A stretch of DNA of 12,012 nucleotides from Methanocorpusculum sp. (GTDB lineage Archaea; Halobacteriota; Methanomicrobia; Methanomicrobiales; Methanocorpusculaceae), in contig JAUNXW010000042.1 of assembly GCA_030539595.1 (NCBI GenBank), positions 1 through 12,012 of the forward strand, given 5' to 3'. The position numbers and the translations under genes are program-made. Below are positions 1 through 6,604 of this stretch, in pieces. How positions within the stretch are numbered: the first letter of the stretch is position 1; each line of letters opens with the position of its first letter. The notes beneath the pieces were generated by a model. The model made no database searches. It was given only the letters and a program-made list of their open reading frames with translations, and was not told the origin of the DNA.

Positions 1-26
1 TTTAACAGGATTCTGGAGGCAGAACA

Positions 27-110
27 ATGAAACTAAATAATTATGAAGCAATACACAATATTTTTATTTTCGTGTTTTTTGTGTTTTTTCGTGTGATGTT
101 CGTGGTGTAG
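27..110 (+). CDS. possible 27-residue hydrophobic peptide, or repeat DNA read as an ORF
   Basis: A GGAGG at 15-19 lies seven bases before an ATG at 27, a textbook ribosome-site spacing. The reading frame then runs 27 codons to TAG at 108-110. An upstream open frame from the window edge ends ...NRILEAEQ with TGA at 28-30, so the two would overlap as ATGA, as in a coupled operon. Against a real gene, the second half of the peptide is simply the translation of a T/G-rich tract (79-107) that looks like a dispersed repeat, which alone would give a Phe/Val-rich string. I see no domain. It could be a tiny membrane peptide, but more likely it is repeat DNA after the end of an upstream gene lying outside the window. 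Confidence 0.2.
   Translation: MKLNNYEAIHNIFIFVFFVFFRVMFVV
75..109. repeat. degenerate CACGAA-type dispersed repeat
   Basis: The plus strand reads as spaced TTCGTG / TTTGTG / TTCGTG / TTCGTGG units; the minus strand reads CCACGAA...CACACGAA...ACACGAA. From general knowledge, degenerate strings of CACGAA units occur scattered between genes in many archaeal and bacterial genomes, sometimes next to small accessory genes. Identification is by pattern only. Confidence 0.35.
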
Positions 111-209
111 CGAAATACAACCACACCGCAACAGAAAACTTATACTAAATCTTTTAGATGCAGTACAACAAATTACTATTTCCAATTAACTTAAATATCA
201 TATTCCACA

Positions 210-222
210 ATTGGACAGCCTC
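210..222 (+). repeat. 13-base motif inverted relative to 11704-11716
   Basis: The motif attggacagcctc matches the reverse complement of 11704-11716 (attggacaacctc) at 12 of 13 positions. Both copies lie near a copy of the exact 19-base repeat (291-309 and 11718-11736). This arrangement suggests decayed terminal inverted repeats of an insertion sequence or miniature element, but no transposase remains and no target-site duplication is evident. Confidence 0.35.
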
Positions 223-244
223 AATGAGTGTTTGTCAAATAGCG

Positions 245-260
245 GAAACCTTTAGGTTTC
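245..260. repeat. short perfect inverted repeat (7-base arms, 2-base loop)
   Basis: The sequence gaaacctttaggtttc is a self-complementary 16-mer with arms at 245-251 and 254-260. It lies between the two element-end-like motifs at 210-222 and 291-309. It has no T run directly after it on either strand, so it is not a convincing terminator. It may be an internal hairpin of a decayed mobile element. Confidence 0.3.
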
Positions 261-290
261 TTAGTCGAGCAAACTATAAGTTTTTGAATC

Positions 291-309
291 GTTATGTGAA
301 TCCGTTGGA
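291..309 (+). repeat. left copy of an exact 19-base repeat
   Basis: The 19 bases gttatgtgaatccgttgga occur here and again, in the same orientation, at 11718-11736. Beyond the exact block the similarity runs on for about ten bases with two mismatches (caagatttt versus gaatatttt). Both copies are in non-coding, AT-rich DNA. The stretch 1-361 holds no supported gene apart from the doubtful peptide at 27-110. I read it as an intergenic region with debris of a mobile element. Confidence 0.55.
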
Positions 310-347
310 CAAGATTTTTTCTTCTGGATTTTTTAGCGTCGGGTACA

Positions 348-361
348 TCGCAAAAAAATAC
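348..361 (-). terminator. U-tract terminator of the nop5-flpA operon
   Basis: Read on the minus strand, a run of seven T (358-352) begins three bases after the flpA stop codon. Archaeal polymerases commonly terminate at such U tracts without a hairpin. The placement fits the end of the two-gene transcript. Confidence 0.45.
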
Positions 362-967
362 TTAATCCGCTTTCCTCAGAATAATTGCAGCGTGATCCTG
401 ATGATACGGATTCAGCCAGATACTTTTTTCGACAAAATAACCGCCCGCCTCAAGTTCTCTGCAGGAATCGGCAAAGACCTCTTGCGGAGACTTTCTTATA
501 TCTACAGACCTTGTCTTAAGCATCAGAATATATCTCCCGTCAGTTTTTAGAAAATCGATATGCTTTACAGCAATCTCTGCCTGATTCGGCTGAGCCACAT
601 CCTGATAAATCAGGTCTGCAGGTTCAAGCAGAGCCGCATATTTCTGCGGCTGGGTTGCATCCGAATAAATCGGAACAATATTTTTTCTGCGCTTTGACAC
701 CTCAAGCAAATCCTGCATCGGTCGCGGAGCAAACTCTACTGCATATACTGATTCGGTGTAGTCCGCAACATGAGAGACCGTTGTTCCGTTCGCAGCTCCA
801 AGATAGAGAACGACATCCGAACTTTTCAGCCAATCTGATTTCTCCAGATACCAAAGAGCCGCGAGTTTACTTCTGTAAGGATCCCATACTCTGTATTCGC
901 CGAGCATTTTCTCACCGTAAACACCGCCTTTACCTTTTGAAACAAGTGTTCCGTTTACATCAATCAT
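362..967 (-). CDS. flpA: fibrillarin-like rRNA/tRNA 2'-O-methyltransferase
   Basis: This is archaeal fibrillarin, the catalytic subunit of the box C/D guide RNP. It transfers a methyl group from S-adenosylmethionine to the ribose 2'-OH of rRNA (and tRNA) positions selected by the guide RNA. The 201 residues are close to the usual archaeal length. Visible landmarks: the N-terminal fibrillarin stretch ending YRVWDPYRSKLAA (K34 is a likely catalytic lysine); the SAM-binding loop LYLGAANGTTVSHVAD (54-69); acidic E78 in AVEFAPRPMQDLL; DAT (103-105); DLIYQDVAQPNQ with D123; and LMLKTRSVD with K151. Together these match the K-D-K-E active-site layout of the family. The ATG overlaps the nop5 stop as ATGA, and a GGGGGA lies just upstream, so translation is probably coupled to nop5, its obligate partner. 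Nothing looks missing. Confidence 0.97.
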   Translation of the reverse strand: MIDVNGTLVSKGKGGVYGEKMLGEYRVWDPYRSKLAALWYLEKSDWLKSSDVVLYLGAANGTTVSHVADYTESVYAVEFAPRPMQDLLEVSKRRKNIVPIYSDATQPQKYAALLEPADLIYQDVAQPNQAEIAVKHIDFLKTDGRYILMLKTRSVDIRKSPQEVFADSCRELEAGGYFVEKSIWLNPYHQDHAAIILRKAD

Positions 968-1791
968 TTTGTTTCCCCCATTGCCGCGTTGATTTTTTTA
1001 TCCGCGTCTGCGATAAATTCCGCATCAAGCTCTCCTCTGTATAAATCAAGTCTTGCGGCTATTGCAAGTTTGGAAGCAAGAACTCTTGCCGTTCTTCCCC
1101 TGTTTTCCTTCGGCGCGTTGTGAACCCTTCTGTGCTGAAAAATTATTCCGTGTTTCGGAGACGACGAGCCTGTTCTGATATGCGAAAACAGAGCCGACTC
1201 AGCACCTATTACCTGAATAGACGAGCCTGCCATTTTTGAAATTTCATCAAGCCCGCCCGCACGAAGAACAAGTCTTGCTGCAACGAGACCCCCTACAAGT
1301 GCACTCATATTGGGAATTACGGCATCCGCTTTTTTTGAGACGTCCTTCATCAGAGTTGTTCTGACATCGGTTAGTGAAATTATTTCTCTTGCGACACGTT
1401 TCATTGAGAAATTTTCAGAGTTTGAGAGTTTATGCAGAAGTTTTGCGGAGTTGAAGCGGCTGTATTTTTTTGAGAATTCGGGTGTTATCGATGAGTGCCA
1501 TTCAACAGCCCGTTCTGTTAGGAGATTGATGACGTTGTCTATTTCATCAAGCGTCTGAACCATCTGAAGCATCTCAACATCCTTTTTTGAAAGAGATTCG
1601 GCTATTCCCGCCTCAGCCATCGCAAATGAGATTTCTCTGACGCGCTCTATGTATTCTTCGCGTGAGGAGATGAGACCTTTGTCTTTTAGAACAGTCCAGT
1701 CGCAAAGAGGAAGTATTGTTTTATTGTTTTCCACCCTGCTTACGGATTCGCTGAGGTTAAGCTCTGTGTCCGACTCTGCATACCATGTCAT
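964..1791 (-). CDS. nop5: Nop5 (Nop56/58-like) scaffold of box C/D RNP
   Basis: Nop5 bridges fibrillarin to the L7Ae-bound guide RNA and dimerises through a coiled coil, setting the geometry of 2'-O-methylation. The protein has 275 residues, within the range of the shorter archaeal Nop5 proteins. Residues 1-55 form a short N-terminal part expected to bind fibrillarin; about 60-150 are helical and should form the coiled coil; about 158-270 are the RNA-binding Nop domain. The Nop domain is very clear: IPNMSALVGGLVAARL (159-174), IQVIGAESALFSHIRTG (192-208), SPKHGIIFQH (211-220) and RGRTARVLASKLAIAARLD (231-249). The ATG at 1791 is the only in-frame start near the promoter. No ribosome site precedes it, and a TATA-like box sits about 27 bases upstream, so the mRNA is probably leaderless. 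It is followed directly by flpA with an ATGA overlap. Confidence 0.95.
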   Translation of the reverse strand: MTWYAESDTELNLSESVSRVENNKTILPLCDWTVLKDKGLISSREEYIERVREISFAMAEAGIAESLSKKDVEMLQMVQTLDEIDNVINLLTERAVEWHSSITPEFSKKYSRFNSAKLLHKLSNSENFSMKRVAREIISLTDVRTTLMKDVSKKADAVIPNMSALVGGLVAARLVLRAGGLDEISKMAGSSIQVIGAESALFSHIRTGSSSPKHGIIFQHRRVHNAPKENRGRTARVLASKLAIAARLDLYRGELDAEFIADADKKINAAMGETK

Positions 1792-1812
1792 TATCTATTA
1801 TTCTGCGCGTGA

Positions 1813-1825
1813 ATGGATATAGTTT
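1813..1825 (-). promoter_or_regulatory. TATA-like promoter for nop5-flpA (leaderless)
   Basis: Read on the minus strand, the sequence is aaactatatcc. Its centre is about 27 bases before the nop5 ATG at 1791, the normal TATA-to-start distance in archaea. The transcript would therefore begin at or next to the start codon. The absence of any GGAGG before this ATG, unlike the other operon starts here, fits a leaderless message. No transcript data are available. Confidence 0.4.
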
Positions 1826-1848
1826 GCATTGTTGATGCGGTACTGTCA

Positions 1849-1864
1849 TTAAAAAAATATTTAT
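1849..1864 (-). terminator. U-tract terminator of the VTC-CotH operon
   Basis: On the minus strand, just after the stop of the carbohydrate-binding protein gene, the DNA reads aaatatttttttaa, with a run of seven T. It lies between that gene and the nop5 promoter, as expected for the end of the four-gene transcript. Confidence 0.45.
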
Positions 1865-1874
1865 TTCAATTCTC

Positions 1875-3335
1875 TTATAACCCGTCATAGACCCCACTGA
1901 AATTCTGAGAGTCTTTGGTCAGAGTAAATTCGTAAGATGCCTCAACAGAAGTCGTTAAACCTCCGCCAAACATACTTCCTCCTCCAAAACCTCCCATATC
2001 CGTCGGTGTAAAGTCTGTAATATTTTGAGGCATCTGCTGATTCTGCATAAACTCTGTCGGTTGATTGCGCGTAATATTGTTTCTTCCGCCTTTCATCTCG
2101 TTTTTATCTCCCGTCATCTGTTTATCTCCAAAATCACCCGCAGGCATCATACTTCCAGAAGAAGTTCCCGCAGAATAACCTGTATACTGCTGACGAACTC
2201 CGTTCACATAAACATAATAAGTTTTGCCGAACTCAAAGTTTTCTGAACTTATCAGCACAGCCGAAAACGAAGTGTCGACCGTATAAGACGCGACCTCATT
2301 ACCTATTGTGTCCGTGACCGAAATCACACTCCCTGCTTTACTGCTCTGAGTAAACGAGAGCTTCATAAACGGACTTGTCGAATCAGCACTCATTGCACCG
2401 CTTCCAACCGTCAGAAGATTTCCGCCGTTAAGAATCGTAACGCCGTCAGGGTCAATTCCACCTTCAACATCCATTCCAGCTCCGTAACTAATTACAGTCC
2501 CGCTGTTGAGAACTATGTCTCCGTTGGAATCCACTCCGTCTGTCTTACCATTCGCATAAAGGAAACCGCCGTTCATCGTAAAAACGGAAACTCTCTCCTC
2601 ATTGACATTTATTGCATCGTCAGAAGCGTAAACGTAAAGATTTCCGCCGTTAACCGTCAAATGCATTTTAGTTGAGATGCCTTCAAGTTCTCCGTTGACA
2701 GTTAAAATTCCGTTCCCTTTTTCTTCGCCCTGAATCAGCAAAGTCTGCTGAGAAGAAATTGCTCCGTCGTGTTTGTAAAGAGTATCGGTTGAACCTTCCT
2801 CGTAAATTTTTGCGATGTATGAACCGTTGACAAAATTTTCCGAGTTGTCGGCAACAGTTATCACAGCGCCGGCGGTTTCAGTACTTTCCGTCTCAAAAAC
2901 ATTGTAGAAAACTATCGCGGGAGCTGCTGTGCATGTGATGTCAACCCCGTCTAAGATTATGTTGATTTTTGCGTGCTTGTCGATTTCAGCGAAATATCCG
3001 AGGTCAACCGCTATTTGTCCGTAACTGAGTTTACCGCTGATTCTGTAAGTTCCGGGTTCTGTGATTGTAATTACAGTATGTTTTTCAGCTTCTTCAACGC
3101 TGTGAGCGTCTGAGGCTTTACCTTCTCCGTAGTCAGAGCCCTGACCTTCTTCGTAGTAGATAATCTCAGCACCGACATAAACAGCGCTCCGTGTGCTTTG
3201 TGATGCGGTTTCACCGTTTACCGTGATACCGCTGTCTGAAATCACAATTTCTGTTTCGGTTTCACCAATAATACAGCCTGCCGAAATTATCAGCAGAGCA
3301 AAAATCGTAAAAACCGCGGTCAATATTTTTTTCAT
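1875..3335 (-). CDS. secreted Cthe_2159-type carbohydrate-binding beta-helix protein
   Basis: A 486-residue exported protein. The N-terminus has Lys-Lys, a hydrophobic core and ISAGC (C21), an imperfect lipobox, so it may be a lipoprotein. The body (about 70-380) carries repeated short turns such as LTVNGGNLYVYASDDAIN, FTMNGGFLYANGKTDGVD and TILNGGNLLTVGSGAM. NGG at the strand start followed by Asp-rich DGVDSNG/DPDG loops is characteristic of the Cthe_2159 family, which are calcium-binding right-handed parallel beta-helix proteins that bind cellulose or acidic sugars. After about residue 395 comes a low-complexity tail rich in Met, Gly, Gln and Asp (MMPAGDFGDKQM, GGFGGGSMFGGG), then a short ordered end (SYEFTLTKDS). 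The ribosome site AGGAGGG at 3339-3345 begins at the stop codon of the CotH gene. As the last gene of the VTC-DUF4956-CotH operon, it is the likely glycan-binding surface component. The actual ligand is unknown. Confidence 0.9.
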   Translation of the reverse strand: MKKILTAVFTIFALLIISAGCIIGETETEIVISDSGITVNGETASQSTRSAVYVGAEIIYYEEGQGSDYGEGKASDAHSVEEAEKHTVITITEPGTYRISGKLSYGQIAVDLGYFAEIDKHAKINIILDGVDITCTAAPAIVFYNVFETESTETAGAVITVADNSENFVNGSYIAKIYEEGSTDTLYKHDGAISSQQTLLIQGEEKGNGILTVNGELEGISTKMHLTVNGGNLYVYASDDAINVNEERVSVFTMNGGFLYANGKTDGVDSNGDIVLNSGTVISYGAGMDVEGGIDPDGVTILNGGNLLTVGSGAMSADSTSPFMKLSFTQSSKAGSVISVTDTIGNEVASYTVDTSFSAVLISSENFEFGKTYYVYVNGVRQQYTGYSAGTSSGSMMPAGDFGDKQMTGDKNEMKGGRNNITRNQPTEFMQNQQMPQNITDFTPTDMGGFGGGSMFGGGLTTSVEASYEFTLTKDSQNFSGVYDGL

Positions 3336-3337
3336 AT

Positions 3338-3345
3338 GCCCTCCT
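3338..3345 (-). promoter_or_regulatory. strong ribosome binding site between CotH and the CBD gene
   Basis: On the minus strand AGGAGGG (3345-3339) lies three bases before the ATG at 3335 and begins within the TAA stop of the CotH gene (3347-3345). It fixes the chosen start and shows that the two genes share a transcript, while allowing independent and efficient initiation on the last gene. Confidence 0.6.
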
Positions 3346-4982
3346 TAAAAATTTTTATTTTCCTTTGATGGAAAATTTTTATCCGTGAAATCTCCTCCTC
3401 CTCCCATCGAACCGAGAGCGGAAAGTGAATATCCGGCAGTGTTTACAAGCGCGGACGAATCAGCATTTTGCAAATCCCATGTCGAAGGTATTTTTCCGCT
3501 GAGCTGTCCTGCAATGCTTTCACCTCTCAAAACTCCAAACTCCTTGAGTGCTTCAAGAGCTGATTTGTATTCGTCGAAAGTGAAGAAAGCCGTCGGGTCT
3601 AATTCAACATAATCAGAAATCAGTGAATTGATTTTCTCAACTTTGACAGCAAGAGAACTGCCGAGATACTCGGATGTGAGCAAAGACAGATACTCGTGAT
3701 AGCGTTCTTTGTATTCGTCGACTTCAAGAAGCGAGCCTATTAACGGACGTTCATCGAGAGAAATTCCTTCGGAGACAGGTGTGTCTATCGGGAAATTGAT
3801 GACAGACGAAGCGTCTCCGGACTGAAATCCACCGAAGGCAAGGTTGTAGTCCCACGGAATTATTGAAAGCTGACCGTTCTCTTCGTAGAGATAGTAGTTG
3901 TGCTTCATTGTTCCTGCATAATGGTCAAGATTGACAACTACAGTGTTTGCCGCGAAATATTTCAGGACTTCGTCAACGTCAACGTAAGTCTTGAGGTCAG
4001 TTCCGTCTTTCAAATTCTCAAGAGCCATGATGACTTTTTCCTTGTCGTATTCGGTTACTCCGTCAAAGACCGCGTTATCGAAGATTGTGCTGTAGCTTGA
4101 AACGTTGTCGTCAGTGTAGACTAAATCCGCTCCTCCTCCGCTGCCGAATCCGCCGAAATTCATCTGACCTGCCCTTATATTTTCAGGATTGAACTCGGAC
4201 ATGTTTCCGTTCATCCGCTGAAAGTCTCCTTCGGGCATTTGAATATTTGTCATATCCATGTTTTCAAATCCTGCGAAATTTCCCTCAGGTCTCTGCATAT
4301 CCGACATATTTTTGTCCTTACCGAAATCTCCTTCGGGTTTATCTCCTCCCCCTCCCATATCTCCCATAGAATCGGGTTTGTATAACTCACCGTATGAAGC
4401 GCCGAAATTTCTGTAAGCGAAATCCTCTTCAACCGCTTCAACCATCAGATACAATCCGTAGTATTCGCCGTTGATGTAAACAGCCGCGTAAGAATACAGC
4501 GGGGTTGGAACACCCAACGAAGCCATCATGTCGTATGAAAGATATTCCTTCATATAAGTGGCGTCCTGATAATTGTTGTTTAAGACAAATTTGTTCAGAC
4601 CCGCAAAACTCTGACCGCTGACATACTCATCGGCTTTGATTTTGAAACTGTATCTCTCAGAATCGCTTGAGGCGACCATCGATAGACTTGTCATACCCTT
4701 TGTTCTGATACCCGCAGAGCCGTAATAATCTCCGTTGACTGTTACATCAGCCATATGATATTCTTCATCGGTCGGATTTTCCAAAATATCAGCCCAGTCA
4801 CCTTCGGAGACGGTGATTTCAACCGTGTTTACCGTGCCCTTGTCAAAATATTTCAACTCATAAAGAGTATCTTTATCAGAAATACCGAGAACCGATGGAG
4901 AAAACATGAAGACGACGGTAAAAATTACCGCCGCCGACGCGAGTGTCAAAATAATTATTGTGTTTACGTTTTCTTTTCTCAT
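3345..4982 (-). CDS. CotH-family kinase-like membrane-anchored surface protein
   Basis: A member of the CotH kinase family (PF08757), atypical kinases first known from Bacillus spore coats, where they phosphorylate coat proteins. The 545 residues start with an uncleaved-looking membrane anchor (about 8-29), placing the rest outside the cell. Family landmarks: GIRTKGMTSL; SFAGLNKFVLNNNYQDATYM; AVYINGEYYGLYLMVEAVEE; then NLDHYAGTMKHNYYLY (about 350-366) and IIPWDYNLAFGGF (about 373-386), whose Asp and Asn are likely metal-binding. Between the two halves is a disordered insert (about 205-285) rich in Met, Gly, Asp and Asn, holding three PEG(D/N)F units. The C-terminus repeats the theme (GSMGGGGDFTDKNF). 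The ATG at 4982 is one base beyond the stop of the DUF4956 gene and lacks a clear ribosome site, implying coupling. The neighbouring secreted carbohydrate-binding protein is the obvious candidate substrate, which is inference. Confidence 0.92.
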   Translation of the reverse strand: MRKENVNTIIILTLASAAVIFTVVFMFSPSVLGISDKDTLYELKYFDKGTVNTVEITVSEGDWADILENPTDEEYHMADVTVNGDYYGSAGIRTKGMTSLSMVASSDSERYSFKIKADEYVSGQSFAGLNKFVLNNNYQDATYMKEYLSYDMMASLGVPTPLYSYAAVYINGEYYGLYLMVEAVEEDFAYRNFGASYGELYKPDSMGDMGGGGDKPEGDFGKDKNMSDMQRPEGNFAGFENMDMTNIQMPEGDFQRMNGNMSEFNPENIRAGQMNFGGFGSGGGADLVYTDDNVSSYSTIFDNAVFDGVTEYDKEKVIMALENLKDGTDLKTYVDVDEVLKYFAANTVVVNLDHYAGTMKHNYYLYEENGQLSIIPWDYNLAFGGFQSGDASSVINFPIDTPVSEGISLDERPLIGSLLEVDEYKERYHEYLSLLTSEYLGSSLAVKVEKINSLISDYVELDPTAFFTFDEYKSALEALKEFGVLRGESIAGQLSGKIPSTWDLQNADSSALVNTAGYSLSALGSMGGGGDFTDKNFPSKENKNF

Positions 4983-4983
4983 A

Positions 4984-5664
4984 TTATGTCATGTATTCGC
5001 CGTTGTAGCTCACAAGAACCGCACGGTTTACACCGTCAAGACCTGAGACTTTGTTGACGAATGAACTTTCCATATCGCGAAGTCTGACTTCAACAGTCAG
5101 TTCAATGCCGCTTTCCGATACAGTTTTTGAACGGACAAGGTGCTTTTTGACAGCTCCTTTTAAGACGCTGTCGACTTTTTCTTCAGTTTCTTCGGATGCG
5201 CAGTCGACAATTAAAATGTAGGGCTTGTCTTTGGGTTTTCTGATAGAGAATACGTAGATGATTATGCCGATGAAGGCTGTTCCAAAGACCGCAAGCGGAA
5301 TTAAACCCGCACCGAGAACAATTCCCACAGAGATTGCCCAGAACAAATATGCAATATCCATAGGGTCTTTAACTGCCGAACGGAAACGGACAATTGAAAG
5401 CGCACCGACCATTCCCAATGAAAGAATGATGTTTGAGCCAATGGCAAGGATAATCATTGCGGTAATCATCGACATGGCAACAAGAGATAAACCAAAACCG
5501 GATGAATACATCACGCCCGTAAAACTTTTTTTGTAAATGAACAGAATGAACAGTCCAAGGGCAAAAGAAAGACCTATTGCAATAATCATATCTGTGAGTG
5601 AGAAGTCGCTCACGGTTGTCAGGAAGTCCGATGAAAGTATGTCGTTGAATGTAATGACCGCCAT
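4984..5664 (-). CDS. DUF4956 membrane protein
   Basis: A 226-residue membrane protein. Hydrophobic stretches lie at about 25-44, 52-75, 78-92, 104-122 and 124-141, followed by a soluble alpha/beta-like tail (about 145-226) that would face the cytoplasm. The core motif ALSIVRFRSAV (88-98) with DPMDIAYLFWAI (100-111) is the hallmark of DUF4956: a positively charged and acidic patch buried between helices. The biochemical role of the family is not established. It often accompanies VTC-domain and CotH genes, which suggests it is the membrane partner of the polymerase, possibly a channel or anchor. This last point is inference. The ATG at 5664 is five bases beyond the VTC stop, with a weak GGGTGA site formed by the end of the VTC gene. 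One base separates its stop from the CotH start. Confidence 0.9.
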   Translation of the reverse strand: MAVITFNDILSSDFLTTVSDFSLTDMIIAIGLSFALGLFILFIYKKSFTGVMYSSGFGLSLVAMSMITAMIILAIGSNIILSLGMVGALSIVRFRSAVKDPMDIAYLFWAISVGIVLGAGLIPLAVFGTAFIGIIIYVFSIRKPKDKPYILIVDCASEETEEKVDSVLKGAVKKHLVRSKTVSESGIELTVEVRLRDMESSFVNKVSGLDGVNRAVLVSYNGEYMT

Positions 5665-5669
5665 TTATT

Positions 5670-6356
5670 TCACCCGAAAATCCTTGCTACAGCGTATTTT
5701 GAGAACGCGGTAACGCGTCTGTTTGGAAGCTGTACCATTTCGCGGATGAGTGTCGGCAGATAGTTGTCGAATTTGACTTCCATTATTATGACAGGTGTTC
5801 CGTGAGTTTTTATCATTGGTGTGTTTTTGTTGAACATGTCGGTCGATGAAATTCCCGTTGATATATTGGTGTCGAGTGTTACTCTGACATTACCGGGTCT
5901 GTAGATGAAACATTCGCGGTCGTAGTCGACTATGGTTTTTGTGCGAAGCTGCTGATATTTCATTTTTGTATAGAGTTCAAGGAGAAGCGCACGTTTTGAT
6001 TCACGCATCCATTCTATGTCGCCCGAAATTATTTTTTCGCATTCTTCTTTTGTGACAAAACAACTGATTTTGCTTGAGAGGGTGTTGATTTTGGTTTTTT
6101 TCTCAAGACGGATGAATGATTCGTAGTTGTTGTAAAGTCTGATTCTGAATTTTTCTCTTTCTTTGATTCCGAAGAGTTTTTCGTTTAAGGCTTTGTCGTC
6201 GGGGGTTTCAAAGTAAAGGCTTCTTATTTTGTAAAGTCCGTGTTCGTCTGCGTGATTGTCAATTTCAGCTATCTGTGTCAGTCTGGATTTTACTGTTAAA
6301 TAATCCGCCAAATTGAGATAGTATTTGTTTTCGTGTCTGAATTTTTCAGGTTTCAT
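5670..6356 (-). CDS. VTC-domain polyphosphate polymerase
   Basis: A stand-alone VTC domain (PF09359), related to the catalytic domain of the yeast vacuolar transporter chaperone, which makes polyphosphate from ATP inside a basic tunnel. The 228 residues keep the tunnel pattern: RHENKY (7-12), IRSLYF with R45, EKFRIRLY with R71 and R73, RLEKK (83-87), K96, RTKTIVDYDRE (138-148), VRVTLD (157-162), the metal-binding strand IMEVKFD with E193 and K195, and the closing AFSKYAVARI (217-226). All expected charged positions seem present, so it should be active. It lacks the SPX and membrane domains of eukaryotic VTC proteins; the adjoining DUF4956 protein may supply the membrane part. First gene of its operon, started at the ATG at 6356 with a ribosome site ten bases upstream. 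A triphosphatase-like activity of the same fold cannot be excluded. Confidence 0.92.
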   Translation of the reverse strand: MKPEKFRHENKYYLNLADYLTVKSRLTQIAEIDNHADEHGLYKIRSLYFETPDDKALNEKLFGIKEREKFRIRLYNNYESFIRLEKKTKINTLSSKISCFVTKEECEKIISGDIEWMRESKRALLLELYTKMKYQQLRTKTIVDYDRECFIYRPGNVRVTLDTNISTGISSTDMFNKNTPMIKTHGTPVIIMEVKFDNYLPTLIREMVQLPNRRVTAFSKYAVARIFG

Positions 6357-6366
6357 AAAGGGTTTT

Positions 6367-6373
6367 ACCTCCT
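6367..6373 (-). promoter_or_regulatory. ribosome binding site of the VTC gene
   Basis: On the minus strand AGGAGGT lies ten bases before the ATG at 6356. It is a near-perfect match to the 3' end of archaeal 16S rRNA and decides the start of the first gene of this operon. Confidence 0.6.
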
Positions 6374-6396
6374 GTGAATAATTGTTATGTTGTAAA

Positions 6397-6408
6397 GTTA
6401 TATTAACA
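6397..6408 (-). promoter_or_regulatory. TATA box for the VTC-DUF4956-CotH-CBD operon
   Basis: Read on the minus strand: tgttaatataac. A transcript starting about 26 bases downstream (near 6376) would have a 5' leader of about 20 bases that just includes the ribosome site at 6367-6373. The geometry is consistent, but the region is very AT-rich, so other TATA-like matches exist. Confidence 0.4.
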
Positions 6409-6496
6409 TATTGATTTGTTTTAATTACATATTGTAAAACAAGTTTGTGTTCCGAGCTGGTTTTATTTTGGTTAAAAAATAAGATGCGGGATATTT

Positions 6497-6515
6497 TTCA
6501 AAAGTGATTTTTGAA
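6497..6515. repeat. 7-base inverted repeat in the intergenic region
   Basis: Arms ttcaaaa (6497-6503) and ttttgaa (6509-6515) flank a five-base loop. It lies in the AT-rich gap between the VTC gene and the smc operon (6357-6604). It sits about 95 bases upstream of the VTC TATA box, so it could be an operator or part of a terminator. Chance is also plausible in DNA of this composition. Apart from this, the promoter and the terminators, I see nothing in the gap. Confidence 0.2.
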
Positions 6516-6548
6516 GGCTGTGTATTTCATGTGAGGTATGGATATGAG

Positions 6549-6596
6549 TTTTAAAAAAAAGGCGCGGTGAGTTTATTGTAAAAAATCTAAAACCGC
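6549..6596 (-). terminator. terminator of the smc operon
   Basis: On the minus strand, just past the stop of the small membrane ORF at 6605, there is a T run (6585-6580), then gcggt (6596-6592) able to pair with accgc (6568-6564), then an eight-T run (6560-6553). The stem is short and the loop long, but two U tracts in a row downstream of the last reading frame make termination here likely. Confidence 0.45.
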
Positions 6597-6604
6597 AATT
6601 ACAT

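Noticed and set aside
1..361. Search for tRNA, C/D-box guide RNA or CRISPR beside flpA-nop5
   Set aside because: No cloverleaf, no convincing paired C and D boxes, and no regularly spaced repeats could be made out here or in the other intergenic regions.
158..550. Plus-strand 130-codon frame at the left end
   Set aside because: Its second half is antisense to the well-supported flpA gene, its first half is AT-rich repeat-bearing DNA, and it has no ribosome site or recognisable domain.
4250..4441. Minus-strand 63-codon frame inside the CotH gene
   Set aside because: It is an alternate frame of the low-complexity PEG(D/N)F insert; the repetitive codons keep a second frame open. No sign of initiation.
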